NCBI GenBank assembly: GCA_032717465.1
Contig: CM064657.1
Span: forward strand, 24,468,158 to 24,532,157
Source: Coenobita brevimanus
Lineage: Eukaryota > Arthropoda > Malacostraca > Decapoda > Coenobitidae
Length of the DNA stretch: 64,000 bases
Direction of reading: 5' to 3'
Below the pieces are notes generated by a model. The model made no database searches and was not told where the DNA came from. It saw only the letters and a program-made list of their open reading frames with translations. A program made the position numbers and the translations under genes. Below are positions 51,961 to 63,145 of the stretch, piece after piece (the stretch's first letter is position 1; each line of letters starts with the position of its first letter).

Positions 51961-53504
51961 CCAGGTAGTCTAGGGACGAACTCTAGATGTTCCCGGAGTG
52001 CGCTCAGCTTGGGGATGGCTGGAGTAGTGTCCTGCTGGGCGGAGTCTGCATCATCATCGCCTTCGTCGTCGGAATCTTCAAGTTCGGGACTGACACCAGC
52101 AACCGAAGACGCGATCTCGATATCAGACAACGTCTGATACCCAGGATCGCCCTCGTCGTCGTCCAACCACTCACGAACATCGTCCACATCAACATCGTCG
52201 CCGTGCGTGCGTAGCCGTGCATGGAAGTCATCCACGTCAAACCCTAGGAAATCGTACTCCACATCTGTTCCGAGAAGCAGACGAGACCAACCATTTTCAA
52301 GAGTTTTCACAGGGACTTCCTTCCATGCACTAGCCCAGTTGTACAGCGCAGACTTGATGTTGTAGCGGCGAAGGTTTTCCAAAGTCCGCTTGCCTCGAGT
52401 GTCACGTCCTTCCCTGCGCTCGTCCTCGTCCTCGAGAACCACCATCACCTCGTCCAGGAACTTCCGACGGTACAGGCGCTTTGTTGCCACGATCACTCCT
52501 TGGTCCATTGGTTGAATGAGAGCAGTCGTATTAGGTGGCAGAAACATGCACCTAATACGGCCATTCTCAGCAACCAAGTCCTTGCCGCACGGGTGGGCAG
52601 GTGCATTGTCGAGGAGAAGGAGAGCCTTTACCTGGTCGCGAGGAATTCCCAGTGTCTTCGTCTGGTAATGTATGACCTCCTTGACGAAGTGATGGTGAAA
52701 CCAGTCTTTGAAAATCACAGCTGTGAACCATGCTTTCAAAGAATGGTACCATACGACAGGAAGGACATCCATCACCCCACGAAGGCACCGAGGCTGCTTT
52801 GCACGGCCAACAATAACGGGCTTAAGCCGGTGCATGCCGTTAGCATTGGCACAACACAAAGCAGATATCCGTTCCTTAGAAAGCTTGCGGCCAGGTACAC
52901 GCTTCTCCGTCTCATCGGCGAGAGTGTTCGTTGGCACCGAGCGATAGAATAGGCCAGTTTCGTCAGCGTTATAGACTTGACCGAGAGTGAGGCCCTCCCT
53001 GTCGATCAAGCCTTTCACCTTGTGCCGAAACTCGTCCACTCCATCCTCGTTAGCGTCCAATGCTTCGCCATGTGCTTTACGGTTAGTAAGGCCATGTCGC
53101 AACTTGAACGCGAAGAGCCAACCCTCGGATGCCTTGAAGTCTAGGGCGTCGTGAAGCCTTGCAAACTTCTCAGCAGCAGCCTTCAGCTCCGTTCCACGAA
53201 CCATCACACCAGCTGCACGTTGCTGTCGATACCAAATCAACGTGGAGCGGTCGATCTCTGCATACTTGGGAGTAAACATAACCTTCCTCTCCACGTTGCG
53301 TTTGCTTCTCGACGAGAAGTCAGCCGTGTACTGCATGAGCTTGTCTCGGGAACGCTTGATATCAAACAAAGTCGACCGGGCCAGGTTGAACTCGCGGAGA
53401 ATGCGAGAGGAAGACCAACCCGCATCAACCTTCTCCAATATCTCCCGTTTCTTCTCCAGAGTCAACACCACTCTCTTCCTTTTCTCAGGAGGCGGGGCCA
53501 TCAT
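51843..53504 (-). CDS. Tigger/pogo-type transposase, catalytic part intact
   Basis: The enzyme cuts out and reinserts the element at TA. The open frame reaches 53591, but the first 29 residues are hydrophobic and unlike the family. Starts at 53504 or 53501 (MMAPPPEKRKRVVLTLEKK) fit better. In order: N-terminal psq/CENP-B type helix-turn-helix (LTLEKKREIL...SSSRILREFNL, residues about 10-50), a second CENP-B-like DNA-binding region (EIDRSTLIWY...RGTELKAAAEKFA), then the DDE core: YNADETGLFY, LLLDNAPAHP and LIQPMDQGVI, with 34 residues between the last two Asp (DD34D). An acidic tail follows. Near 51976 one extra C relative to the other frame shifts the C-terminus, so the last 45 or so residues are out of frame. 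Otherwise no stops; recent activity is plausible. Confidence 0.9.
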   Translation of the reverse strand: MMAPPPEKRKRVVLTLEKKREILEKVDAGWSSSRILREFNLARSTLFDIKRSRDKLMQYTADFSSRSKRNVERKVMFTPKYAEIDRSTLIWYRQQRAAGVMVRGTELKAAAEKFARLHDALDFKASEGWLFAFKLRHGLTNRKAHGEALDANEDGVDEFRHKVKGLIDREGLTLGQVYNADETGLFYRSVPTNTLADETEKRVPGRKLSKERISALCCANANGMHRLKPVIVGRAKQPRCLRGVMDVLPVVWYHSLKAWFTAVIFKDWFHHHFVKEVIHYQTKTLGIPRDQVKALLLLDNAPAHPCGKDLVAENGRIRCMFLPPNTTALIQPMDQGVIVATKRLYRRKFLDEVMVVLEDEDERREGRDTRGKRTLENLRRYNIKSALYNWASAWKEVPVKTLENGWSRLLLGTDVEYDFLGFDVDDFHARLRTHGDDVDVDDVREWLDDDEGDPGYQTLSDIEIASSVAGVSPELEDSDDEGDDDADSAQQDTTPAIPKLSALREHLEFVPRLPGTPGLRQGDGALGTRGGSACFPAAHHQSPESSVLASVND

Positions 53505-54652
53505 CACACACACTAAGAGTAGGGCAGAGAGCAGCAGGAGGCCTTGCAGCAAGTACGGCACCACCACAAAAGCGAGCACGTGGGCAGCCATGACGAACAG
53601 CGCAGGTCCAGTCGCGGTGAGAGACAGGCGGGAAGTGGGGATGATGCAGCGGCGCTCTATCGGACGTCGGAGGAATGACGAACCAAAACAATGCTCTCAC
53701 GCGGCGCGCGCGGCAAGTTCAAATTACGGACGGCAAAAAATCGGTTTTTTTTCCAATTTTTTTGGATTTTCGGACCATTTTGGGAATGTTTGATCCCAGG
53801 ACGATAAGGTTCGGTTAGTGGGGATGTTCGGTTATTGGGCGTCCGGATATTAGAGTGATTACTGTATATATATATATGAGGCGTCTAGAGCCACAGGGGC
53901 ATCCCCACCAATATACTGGTTTTGAGTTAGGTAGGGGAGATAACAGGCTTAACCCTCTTCTCAGTGACAGCACTGGTTGCCATACAAGATTCGGCCTTCT
54001 GGACAGTGGTAGAGGGGCTCAAAGTCACGTGAGTTTGTCCATGCTGCCGGGCGAACAAATCAGAGCAGGCAGGCATCTAAGCCACACAGCCCAAACCAAT
54101 CAGCATTCTCACTCTCTGCCACTCCCCCAGAGCAGCCAATCAACAAGCGTGTGACCCGCCCGGTGTGCCGGTGAAGCTTCCCTCCCGTGTTCACTGAGGT
54201 GCATAATTATTACGTATTGGATTTCTACCCCATTTATCGTGGATTATTGGTGACAAGATGAGCTGTTGTTATTGGGGTTCAAGGGGGGGTGACAAGATGA
54301 GTTCATCACATAGTTACAGTGAGGAGGTGGTGCCTATAACCTCTCGTAAGTGTCAGAAGTGTGTGGAGAAGTGGAAAAAGGTAGAAAAGAAGAGGAAAAG
54401 AGAATGGTGAGGGGGCATGGCACCGAGGAGGCAGAGTTGGATGTCGATCTCCTAGATGACGACCCCACCATTTAACCCCCCCACTACCCCTTCTCAATTT
54501 ACTTAAGCACTACACTACTTTTTTTTTTTATTATTATTATTTCAATCTATTATGGTAGAAGAAAAATAATAACTGCATTGATTTCAGTTTTAGTTGTCAA
54601 AAACGTGAAATTACAGTAATAATTATTTGTTTATTAATATTAAGTGAACTGG

Positions 54653-55988
54653 TGGTAATCATAGGGGCATTTGTCTTCTTAGTATAATAGGAAAAGTGTA
54701 TGGTAGGATACTTATAAACAGAGTTAGAGAAAGAACAGAGAAATTAGTTGGAGAAGAACAGGGAGGCTTTAGGAAGGGAAGAGGTTGTGTAGATCAGATA
54801 TTCATTCTTAGATTTTTAGTGGAAAAGTTTCTAGAGAAGGGAAAGAAGTTGTATGCGGCTTTCATGGATTTGGAGAAAGCAAATGACAGGGTGGATAGAC
54901 AAGGATTGTGGAACATGTTAAGAATATATGGAGTAGATGGGAAGTTGTTGAATGCTGTGAAGAGTATGTATGATGGCGCGAAGGCTGCAGTGCGTGTGGA
55001 TGGTGAACTAAGTGAATTTTTCTCTTTGAAAGTTGGTTTGAAACAGGGATGTGTCATGTCTCCATGGTTGTTCAATCTGTACATGGATGGGGTAATAAAA
55101 GAGGTACAAGGTTGGGTAGTGGATGTTGGAGTGGCCCTGGTGAGAGAGGATAGTGTTTGGAAACTCCCTGTACTGTTGTTTGCAGATGATACTGTGTTGT
55201 TGAGTGAGGACGAAGGGGAGCTGCAAGGCTTGGTGGATGAGTTTGAGAGAGTGTGTAAGAAACGGAATCTAAAGGTGAATGTAGGGAAGAGTAAAGTGAT
55301 GGTCTTTGAGAGAGGTGAAGTTAGTGAATGTACAGCGAGGTTGGATGGTGAGGAATTGGAAAATGTGAGTACGTTTAAGTATTTGGGTAGTGTGATGAGT
55401 AAGGATGGAGGTTTGGAGGATGAAGTGCTTGAAAGGGTACAGCAGGGAAGAAAGGTTGCTGGTTCCATGAAAGCAGTGATAAGAAACAGGGAAGTGAGAA
55501 TGGAAGTGAAAAAGTTACTACATGACAGTATTGTGATACCAACTCTAACGTACGGAAGTGAAGCTTGGACATTGTTGGAAGGACACAAGTCAAGAGTGAG
55601 AGCAGTGGAAATGAGTTATCTAAGAGGAGCCTGTGGAGTCACGTGGAGAGACAGGCTGACGAATGAGGATATAAAGGAGCGTTGTGGTGTGGATGTGGAT
55701 GTGATAGGAAGCGTTATGAGGAACACACTGAGGTGGTTTGGCCATGTGGAGAGGATGGAGGGTGAAAGACTGATGAAGAGAGTGTATGTGAGTGAGGTGG
55801 AGGGGGGAAGAGGGAGGGGGAGGCCGAGGATGAGATGGAGGGATGGGGTGGAGAGGTATATGAGAGAGGGGGGTGTGAGTTGGGAGCAGGGCAGTGAAAT
55901 GGCGGGGGACAGGGCGACTTGGAGGCGATTTGTTTGTGGCCACCCCAAACGGGATTGAGGCGTCTGGCAATAGATAGATAGATAGATA
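54653..55988 (+). mobile_element. LINE1 copy (subfamily b), 5'-truncated, TSD GAACTGG
   Basis: Starts within the reverse transcriptase and ends in an ATAG tail. The 7-bp TSD GAACTGG is at 54646-54652 and 55989-55995. It carries an open frame of 420 codons. Confidence 0.95.
54696..55958 (+). pseudogene. LINE1b reverse transcriptase, C-terminal part
   Basis: 420 open codons. EEQGGFRKGRGCVDQIF (RT motif 2a/3 region), AAFMDLEKANDRVD (motif A; Tyr to Asn after the Lys-Ala), GLKQGCVMSPWLFNLYMDG (motif B), LLFADDTVLLS (motif C, both Asp kept), KVNVGKSKVMVFE (motif D), TFKYLGSVMSKDG (motif E), then the LTYGSEAWTL, RLTNEDIKERC, RWFGHVERMEGE and GRGRPRMRWRDGVER C-terminal blocks typical of such LINEs. 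It lacks the endonuclease and N-terminal RT because of 5' truncation. No stop until the natural end. Confidence 0.9.
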
Positions 55989-56669
55989 GAACTGGAATCT
56001 TCAGTTAATAAAGTTTTGTACATTAATACATTCGTTGATGTTTTCTCTGCTATGTTTTTAAATCCCTACAATATGTTATTATGCCCACTTATAATTTGAG
56101 GGTTTGGTTTACCGCCTATTTTGTGGTTACAGTTATTATTGTTTTGTTTTTCTGGCTTTACATGTAGAGCATAGGCGCTGATGATCATTTTGATGTATAA
56201 AAGGTTTGTTTATTGCCTTCTGGTTATGATGTTGCCATAAACACAACTTTAAAGCATCATAACTCAAAAGTACATTTTGGCGCCGATGCCCCTTTGGTTC
56301 TAGATGCCTCATATATATATATACATGTATATATATACACATACACTCAACCCTCAGCTATCACGGGTTCCACTATAGCGTATCTCGCTATCACGCCTAT
56401 ATAAAAAACTACCCAAATACCTTTATCATGCACTAAATGCCTGCTATCACGCACCGCAAATGTTTGAAAATTTCAAATACGCCAGGCTCCAGTGCTCCGC
56501 CCAGCCAACAAAAGCTTCACTCCGTGATTGGTCGTGTGATGTCAGCACCAGCCGAGAGCTGATTGGCCGCCCGACCGAGTCTCCTGCCCGCCAAACCATT
56601 CAAGTTCACGCCCTCAGACCGTGAACAGTGATAGCGAGAACAATAACCTTTTTTATGATATGACCATGG

Positions 56670-56900
56670 CCAACGTACCCCCTCCCTGTCCCCCTACCAT
56701 CACCCAACATAATGCTGTGGCACCTGGCAGGGAAATAAAGAAGAGGAAGAACCTAAGTTATGCAGATAAACTGGAAATGTGAAACTTATAGAGAATGGTT
56801 AGACCAAGCGAAGTGTGGGGAAGAAATATAACATCAATGAATCAACTGTGAGGGGTATTTATAAGAATCGTGATCACATCATAAAACATGCTCATTTTTA
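56670..56900 (+). pseudogene. Tigger transposase N-terminal remnant
   Basis: Contains EIKKRKNLSYADKLEM and, after stops and frameshifts, residues of a helix-turn-helix ending in a STVRGIYKNRDHI-like stretch. This matches the first DNA-binding domain of Tigger/CENP-B transposases. No catalytic domain remains. Confidence 0.6.
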
Positions 56901-56992
56901 GACTATTATATATTAATATGTGGTACAAAAAAGGTATCTTAGGGGTAAATATTGAGGTCATGGCACCAGTTAGAATTATTACCTTAAGTTCT

Positions 56993-59306
56993 CGGACCAT
57001 CACTTAGTGATGGCCAAGGTAGAGCTGCAAAGAAGGTGGTTGAGGAGACGAAGGGGAAGACAGGAGGAAGCAGCTCCTGTGAGAAGAGTGGAGAATTTGC
57101 AAGATAGTGAGAAAATGACAAAGTATAAGAGCATAGTGGAAGAAAGATTGGGAAGGTATGAGCTAGAGCAGATGGAAGGGGTGGAAGACGTATGTAAGAT
57201 ATTCACGGAAGAGATAAGCGCAGCGTGTGAGGCGGTTTGTGGGGTGAGGAGGAGATGCAAGGGTGTGCAAGGGACAGCATGGTGGAATGATGAGGTGAAA
57301 CGAGCTGTGGAACAAAACAAGAAGGCATATGGTGAATGGTTGGCGAGTAGAGGTAGGGGAGAAGATGAGAGAGAGAAGAGAGAGGTATATGTAAGTAGGA
57401 GAAGGGAGGTTAAGAGACTGGTGAAGGAGAGTAAGAAGAAAGTGGATGAAGAGTTTGGGAGGAATATGAGTGTGAAATGGAGGGAGAGTAAGAAATTGTT
57501 TTGGAAGGAGGTAAAGAAAGTAAGGCAGTGTGAAAGGGGAAATAGTAGGGGAGTGAAAGATAGGAATAATAGATTGTTGGTGGAGAAGAGAGAGAAATTG
57601 AGGAGATGGAAGGAGCACTTTGAGGATTTGTTGAATGTAGAGAGTGAGAGCAGGGTGAGTATAAGTGGTTTGGGAATGACTGGGAGAAGAAGAGATGAGA
57701 GGAGGGAGGAAGAGATCAATAGGTTGGAAGTAGTGGAAGCGATGAAGAAGATTAAGCTGGGAAAGGCCCCAGGAATTGATGGAGTGTGTGGTGAAATGCT
57801 TAGGTATGGGGGTGAGATTGTTGTGGAGTGGATATGGAAGTTGTGTAGATTGGCTTGGGAAGAGGGAAGGGTTCCAGAGGACTGGAAATCAGGTATAATT
57901 GTTCCTCTGTACAAAGGAAAAGGGGAGAGAGAAGTATGTGGTAACCATAGGGGTATTTGCCTTCTTAGTGTGACTGGTAAAATATATGGTAGAATACTCA
58001 TTGATAGGGTTAGGCATATGACAGAGGAGCTAGTTGGAGAAGAACAAGGGGGATTTAGGAAGGGAAAAGGGTGTGTAGATCAGATATTTGTTCTAAGATG
58101 TTTAGTGGAGAAGTATCTAGAGAAGGGAAGGAAAGTGTATGCTGCCTTCATGGACTTGGAGAAAGCTTATGACAGAATAGATAGGCAAGGTATGTGGAAG
58201 GTATTAAGAATATATGGAGTGGAGGGGAAATTGTTGAGTGCTGTGAAGAGTATGTACGAGGGAGCTAGGGCTACGGTGCGAGTGGATGGTGAGTTGAGTG
58301 AGTTCTTTGATCTCAATGTGGGACTGAAACAGGGGTGTGTGATGTCTCCATGGCTGTTTAATATATATATGGATGGGGTTGTAAAGGAGGTGCAAGGTAG
58401 GGCAGTGGATGTGGGGGTGGCCCTAATGAATGAGGGTGAGATTTGGAAGCTTCCGGTGTTGCTGTTTGCTGATGATACAGTATTGTTGAGTGAAGATGAA
58501 TGGGAGTTGCAAGGTTTGGTGAATGAATTTGGGACAGTGTGTAGGAGGAGGAAGCTGAAAGTTAATGTAAACAAAAGTAAAGTTATGGTGTTTGAGAGGA
58601 ATGAAGTCACAGAGTGTGCATTGAGGATGGATGGTGAGGATATGGAGAATGTGAGTGCATTCAAGTACTTGGGTAGTGTGATGAGTAAGGATGGAACTTT
58701 TGGGGATGAAGTACGTGAAAGGGTACAGCAGGGAAGAAAGGTTGTTGGTACACTGAAAGCAGTGATGAGAAATAGGGAGGTGAGTATGGAAGTTAAGAAG
58801 TCACTGCATGATGGTATTGTGATCCCTACCCTGACGTATGGAAGTGAGGCGTGGACCTTGCAAGAGGGGAACAAGTCAAGAGTGAGAACAGTGGAAATGA
58901 GTTACTTGAGAGGAGCATGTGGAGTGACGTGGAGGGACAGGTTGACGAATGAAGAAGTGAAGGAACGTTGTGGGGTAGATGTGGATGTGGTTGAAAAGAT
59001 TAGGAGAAATACACTGAGGTGGTTTGGACATGTGGAGAGAATGGAGAATGAAAGACTGACTAAGAGGGTGTAAGTAGGTGAGGTGGAGGGAGGGAGAGGG
59101 AGGGGTAGACCGAGGATGAGGTGGAGGGATGGAGTTGAGAGATATATGAGGGAAGGGGGGGTGAGTTGGGGGGAGGGGAGTCAAATGATGGGTGAGTTGG
59201 GGGGAGGGGAGTCAAATGGTGGGTGACAGAGTGACTTGGAGGTGTTTTGTCTGTGCCCACCCTTTGCGGGATTAGGGCGTCGGGCTATAGATAGATAGAT
59301 AGATAG
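56993..59306 (+). mobile_element. LINE1c, 5'-truncated, TSD AAGTTCT
   Basis: Begins at the very end of the endonuclease domain (DHHLVMAK) and ends in ATAG repeats (59287-59306). The 7-bp TSD AAGTTCT is at 56986-56992 and 59307-59313. A 31-bp tandem duplication in the 3' part (GGTGAGTTGGGGGGAGGGGA at about 59160 and 59191) is specific to this copy. Confidence 0.95.
57007..59073 (+). pseudogene. LINE1c ORF2: reverse transcriptase, nearly intact
   Basis: 688 open codons, the longest LINE frame in the window. A linker (residues about 1-230, basic and coiled-coil-like), LGKAPGIDGVCGEML (RT motif 1), GNHRGICLLSVTGKIYGRIL, EEQGGFRKGKGCVDQIF, AAFMDLEKAYDRID (motif A), GLKQGCVMSPWLFNIYMDG (motif B), LLFADDTVLLS (motif C), NVNKSKVMVFE (D), AFKYLGSVMSKDG (E), and RWFGHVERMENERLTK. 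The frame ends at a TAA (59071-59073) where related copies have TAT (Tyr), and the GRGRPRMRWRD block follows in frame. Only this substitution and the 5' truncation separate it from an intact C-terminal ORF. Confidence 0.92.
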
Positions 59307-59392
59307 AAGTTCTTCAATTCGGCTATCATGGTTTTGGCTATAGCGCAGCCATAGCAGGACCAATTGGGAGTGATAGCCGAGGGTTGAGTGTA

Positions 59393-59402
59393 CATATATA
59401 CA

Positions 59403-59450
<48 letters not shown>

Positions 59451-59474
59451 TGTATATATATATATATATACAGT

Positions 59475-59523
<49 letters not shown>
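59393..59523. repeat. (TA)n microsatellite
   Basis: About 130 bp of TA repeats with interspersed ACAGTATA, between two TA-flanked transposons. Confidence 0.97.
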
Positions 59524-59526
<3 letters not shown>

Positions 59527-60371
59527 TAGAACCTCTTTAGTCCGGACCCCTTTAATCCGGATTTCTGTTAATCCGGACAAAATTTAAAAATAATAAGCTC
59601 CAAAAATATGTTGAAAGTAATTCTAAAGTCATTTTCAGTATCGGAGCGGAAAGCGATCGTCATTCGTTTAGTCTCGGATCACGCTAGGTCGCAACATGGG
59701 CGCCTGTTTAAACACATGCTAGCATTCGTTCCATCAACTAGTTCACCAACCATTTATATTTTTACGCTGTATTTCAAAAGTTAATCCTCCTTACCATGCC
59801 CTTTAATGCAGGTGTAGCTTCTGTAATGAATAAAGGTGTTAAAAGGAGGAGTTTGCTTACACAAAAATGGGTCAGAATATTCTGCAGTGCTTAGTGATTA
59901 CTGTAGGTTATTTTTTGTACTTGAATGTGCTTTACTTGTACATCAAACATTAGCTTCTTGCCCATATGGGTGTTATCAGTATGCCAAAGATGACAATGTA
60001 CTTTTTGCCTACATAAGTTTTATTTTTATTCCAAATATTACAGTTAATTAATTAATTTATTTTTTTGCTTACACGGGCCTTAGTCACTTACTACAATTTA
60101 AAATGTAGGCTAGTTTCTTGTCATGGCCTTACCTGTAAATTATGCAATACAAAACTATCGTACATGATTAGTTTTATTATTTTAGTACCGGTATCCTTTC
60201 ATCTTTTGCAGTTACGTAGGGTTGACATATGCCATATATGTTAATAATTAACAAACATACCATATGTTGATAGAGTTTGGTATGAACTGGAGATTACCCT
60301 GATGGTCCGGACAATCTGCTAATTCGGACAACCCTTCCCCCCATATAGTCCGAATGAGAGAGGTTCTACTG
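59524..60371. mobile_element. Tigger-type MITE (848 bp)
   Basis: TIR CAGTAGAACCTCTTTAGTCC at the left and its inverse (AGAGAGGTTCTACTG) at the right, next to TA. Subterminal TCCGGA repeats are at both ends. No transposase frame. Confidence 0.85.
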
Positions 60372-60426
60372 TATATATATAAATATATATACATACATGT
60401 ACTGTATATATATATATATATACATA

Positions 60427-61589
60427 CAGGAAACTCACACGGAACACGTGTGTTTCGTTCCTACCGTGCCATGTTAGGTGCCAAATCGCGTATATTTAAA
60501 CTACTCCGTATTTTGCTCCCTAGACCCCCCAAATGTGTTGTTTTGCTGTTATCTGTCACTGGTAATCACTAGAAAGTACTTTAAGTGGTTAGAAGGTTTA
60601 TTTAATGTTATAACTCACAAATACAGTACTCCACAGCAAAACTTCAACACACAAATACTGTATGTAAACACAAGGAAACATTCCGACGCCTATCATAGGT
60701 AATCATATTAATCAGGTTAACTGGTACCAGGGCTTTATTTAATGCTTTATCTTTTTTGAGTGCTTTAACTTACAAGTACATACCAGAACAGTACATATTT
60801 AACTTAGAAATGCAGTACTGAGGAAAAGCTGTACAGCAAGTCTTTAACGAACAAACAAAAAAGGCAATATTCCAACGCTGATCATGGGTAATCATATAAA
60901 TCAGGTTAACTGGTTACAAGGCTTTATTTAATGCTTTAATTGCTTACAAGTACATACCAGAACAGTAAATATTTAACTTACAAATACAGTACTGTAGAAA
61001 AGCAGTACAGTAAGAGTTTAACGAACAAACAAAAAAGGCAGTATTCTGACGCCAATCATGGGTAATCATATAATTCGGGTTAACTGGTTACAAGGCTTTA
61101 TTTAATGATTTAACTTTATTTAAGTGCTTACAAGTACAGTACATACGAGAACAGTAAATATTTAACTTACAAATACTGTACAGTACTGTGGAAAAAATGA
61201 ACAAATATAAAAGGCAATATTCTGACGCCTATCAGGTAAACTGGTTATAAGACTTTATTTCTTGCTTTAATGTTATTTAATAGTACTTTAAGTTGCAGAT
61301 AAACTTACCAGAACAGTACAGTACTGTAAATATTTAACTTACAAATACTGTGCTACTGTACTCGGGAATGTCTCACTCACTGAATAATTTCCCGCCTAGA
61401 TCGTCACGTAATCAAAACAAACCGTGCGCTTCGGTGACGTTCGAGGATTTGATCTTTCAAAGGCCTCTCCTGTGTTAATTTGTAGTTTTCATAATGGTTC
61501 TTTAATCTTACTTTGTCTTATATGTATCCCAGCCCTTACCATGTATAATTGCGAGCGCGTTCCATGAGATCGTGTTCCGTGCGAGTTTC

Positions 61590-61592
<3 letters not shown>
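60427..61592. mobile_element. Tigger-like non-autonomous element, copy 3
   Basis: TIR CAGGAAACTCACACGGAACA and its inverse (GTTCCGTGCGAGTTTCCTG) next to TA. Highly similar to 43784-45685, with tandem blocks of about 170 bp containing TATTTAACTTACAAATAC (near 60790, 60968, 61155, 61330). Confidence 0.88.

Positions 61593-61633
<41 letters not shown>
61593..61633. repeat. (TA)n microsatellite
   Basis: TA tract between the element at 60427-61592 and the tail of LINE1d. Confidence 0.95.
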
Positions 61634-61635
<2 letters not shown>

Positions 61636-63103
61636 ACTACTACTACCTACAGCCCGACGCCCCAATCCCGCAAAGGGTGGCCGCAGACAAAACGCCTCCA
61701 AGTCACTCTGTCACCCACCATTTGACTCCCCTCCCCCCAACTCACCCCCCCTCCCTCATATACCTCTCAACTCCATCCCTCCACCTCATCCTCGGTCTAC
61801 CCCTCCCTCTCCCTCCCTCCACCTCACCCACATACACCCTCTTAGTCAGTCTTTCACTCTCCATCCTCTCCACATGTCCAAACCACCTCAGTGTATTTCT
61901 CCTAATCTTTTCAACCACATCCACATCTACCCCACAACGTTCCTTCACTTCTTCATTCGTCAACCTGTCCCTCCATGTCACTCCACATGCTCCTCTCAAG
62001 TAACTCATTTCCACTGCTCTCACTCTTGACTTGTTCCCCTCTTGCAAGGTCCACGCCTCGCTTCCATACGTCAGGGTAGGGATCACAATACCATCATGCA
62101 GAGACTTCTTAACTTCCATACTCACTTCCCTATTTCTCATCACTGCTTTCAGCATGCCTACAACCTTCCTTCCCTGCTGTACCCTTTCACGCACTTCATC
62201 CCCCAAAGTTCCATCCTTACTCATCACACTACCCAAGTACTTGAATGCACTCACATTCTCCATATCCTCACCATCCAACCTCACTGTACACTCTGTGACT
62301 TCATTCCTCTCAAACACCATAACTTTACTTTTGTTTACATTAACTTTCAGCTTCCTCCTCCTACACACTGTCCCAAATTCATTCACCAAACCTTGCAACT
62401 CCCATTCATCTTCACTCAACAATACTGTATCATCAGCAAACAGCAACACCGGAAGCTTCCAAATCTCACCCTCATTCGTTAGGGCCACCCCCACATCCAC
62501 TGCCCTACCTTGTACCTCCTTTACGACCCCATCCATATATATATTAAACAGCCATGGAGACATTACACACCCCTGTTTCAGTCCCACATTGAGATCAAAG
62601 AACTCACTCAGCTCACCATCCACTCGCACCGTAGCCCTAGCTCCCTCGTACATACTCTTCACAGCACTCAACAATTTCCCCTCCACTCCATATATTCTTA
62701 ATACCTTCCACATACCTTTCCTATCTATTCTGTCATAAGCTTTCTCCAAGTCCATGAAGGCAGCGTACACTTTCCTTCCCTTCTCTAGATACTTCTCCAC
62801 TAAACATCTTAGAACAAATATCTGATCTACACACCCTTTTCCCTTCCTAAATCCCCCTTGTTCTTCTCCAACTAGCTCCTCTGTCATATGCCTAACCCTA
62901 TCAATGAGTATTCTACCATATATTTTACCAGTCACACTAAGAAGGCAAATACCCCTATGGTTACCACATACTTCTCTCTCCCCTTTTCCTTTGTACAGAG
63001 GAACAATTATACCTGATTTCCAGTCCTCTGGAACCCTTCCCTCTTCCCAAGCCAATCTACACAACTTCCATATCCACTCCACAACAATCTCACCCCCATA
63101 CCT
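61634..63103 (-). mobile_element. LINE1d, minus, 5'-truncated in TA repeat
   Basis: Very similar to LINE1c. Open for about 450 codons (63100 to 61742): WKSGIIVPLYKGKGE, EEQGGFRKGKGC, AAFMDLEKAYDRID (motif A), VMSPWLFNIYMDG (B), LLFADDTVLLS (C), FKYLGS (E), RWFGHVERMESERLTKRVY, RGRGRPRMRWRD. Unlike LINE1c, the Tyr codon after TKRV is intact. The frame is lost near 61742. The tail reads GTAGGTAGTAGTAGTAG rather than ATAG. Both ends abut TA repeats, so no TSD can be defined. Confidence 0.92.
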
Positions 63104-63145
63104 ATATATATATATATATATATATATACTGTATATATATATACA
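63104..63145. repeat. (TA)n microsatellite
   Basis: TA tract with a central ACTGTATA between LINE1d and a Tigger-type end. Confidence 0.95.

Larger units (their letters stand above)
50757..53864 (-). mobile_element. Tigger/pogo transposon, nearly complete
   Basis: 3108 bp. TIR CAGTAATCACTCCAATATCC at the left and its near-perfect inverse at the right (GGATATTAGAGTGATTACTG), both next to TA. Subterminal GGATATTGG repeats occur inside each end (near 50807, 50820 and 53835). It encodes one transposase on the minus strand, filling most of the element. Confidence 0.95.
53878..56310. mobile_element. TIR element (unassigned DNA transposon) with nested LINE1
   Basis: The left end GAGGCGTCTAGAGCCACAGG and right end (inverse) GAGGCATCTAGAACCAAAGG share about 60 bp of inverted similarity including TTTTGAGTTA. 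Flanked by TA runs. The left half has two CCAATCA motifs (about 54091-54140) and short ORFs without recognised domains. LINE1 occupies 54653-55988. Confidence 0.75.
56344..59390. mobile_element. Tigger-type element with transposase remnant and nested LINE1
   Basis: TIRs CACTCAACCCTCAGCTATCA (56344) and the inverse of GTGATAGCCGAGGGTTGAGTG (to 59390), flanked by TA. About 56670-56900 encodes a broken CENP-B-type N-terminus (KRKNLSYADKLEM stop, then RSVGKKYNI-like residues across frames). LINE1c (56993-59306) is inserted in it. Confidence 0.85.

Noticed and set aside
53505..53591. Signal peptide at the start of the Tigger transposase ORF
   Set aside because: The hydrophobic stretch precedes the family's normal start (MMAPPPEKRKR) and is probably untranslated leader.
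57163..58874. Long minus-strand ORFs opposite LINE1c
   Set aside because: Shadows produced by purine-rich codon use of the LINE; no recognisable motifs.
59384..59587. ORFs of Tyr-Ile repeats
   Set aside because: Translation of the TA microsatellite.
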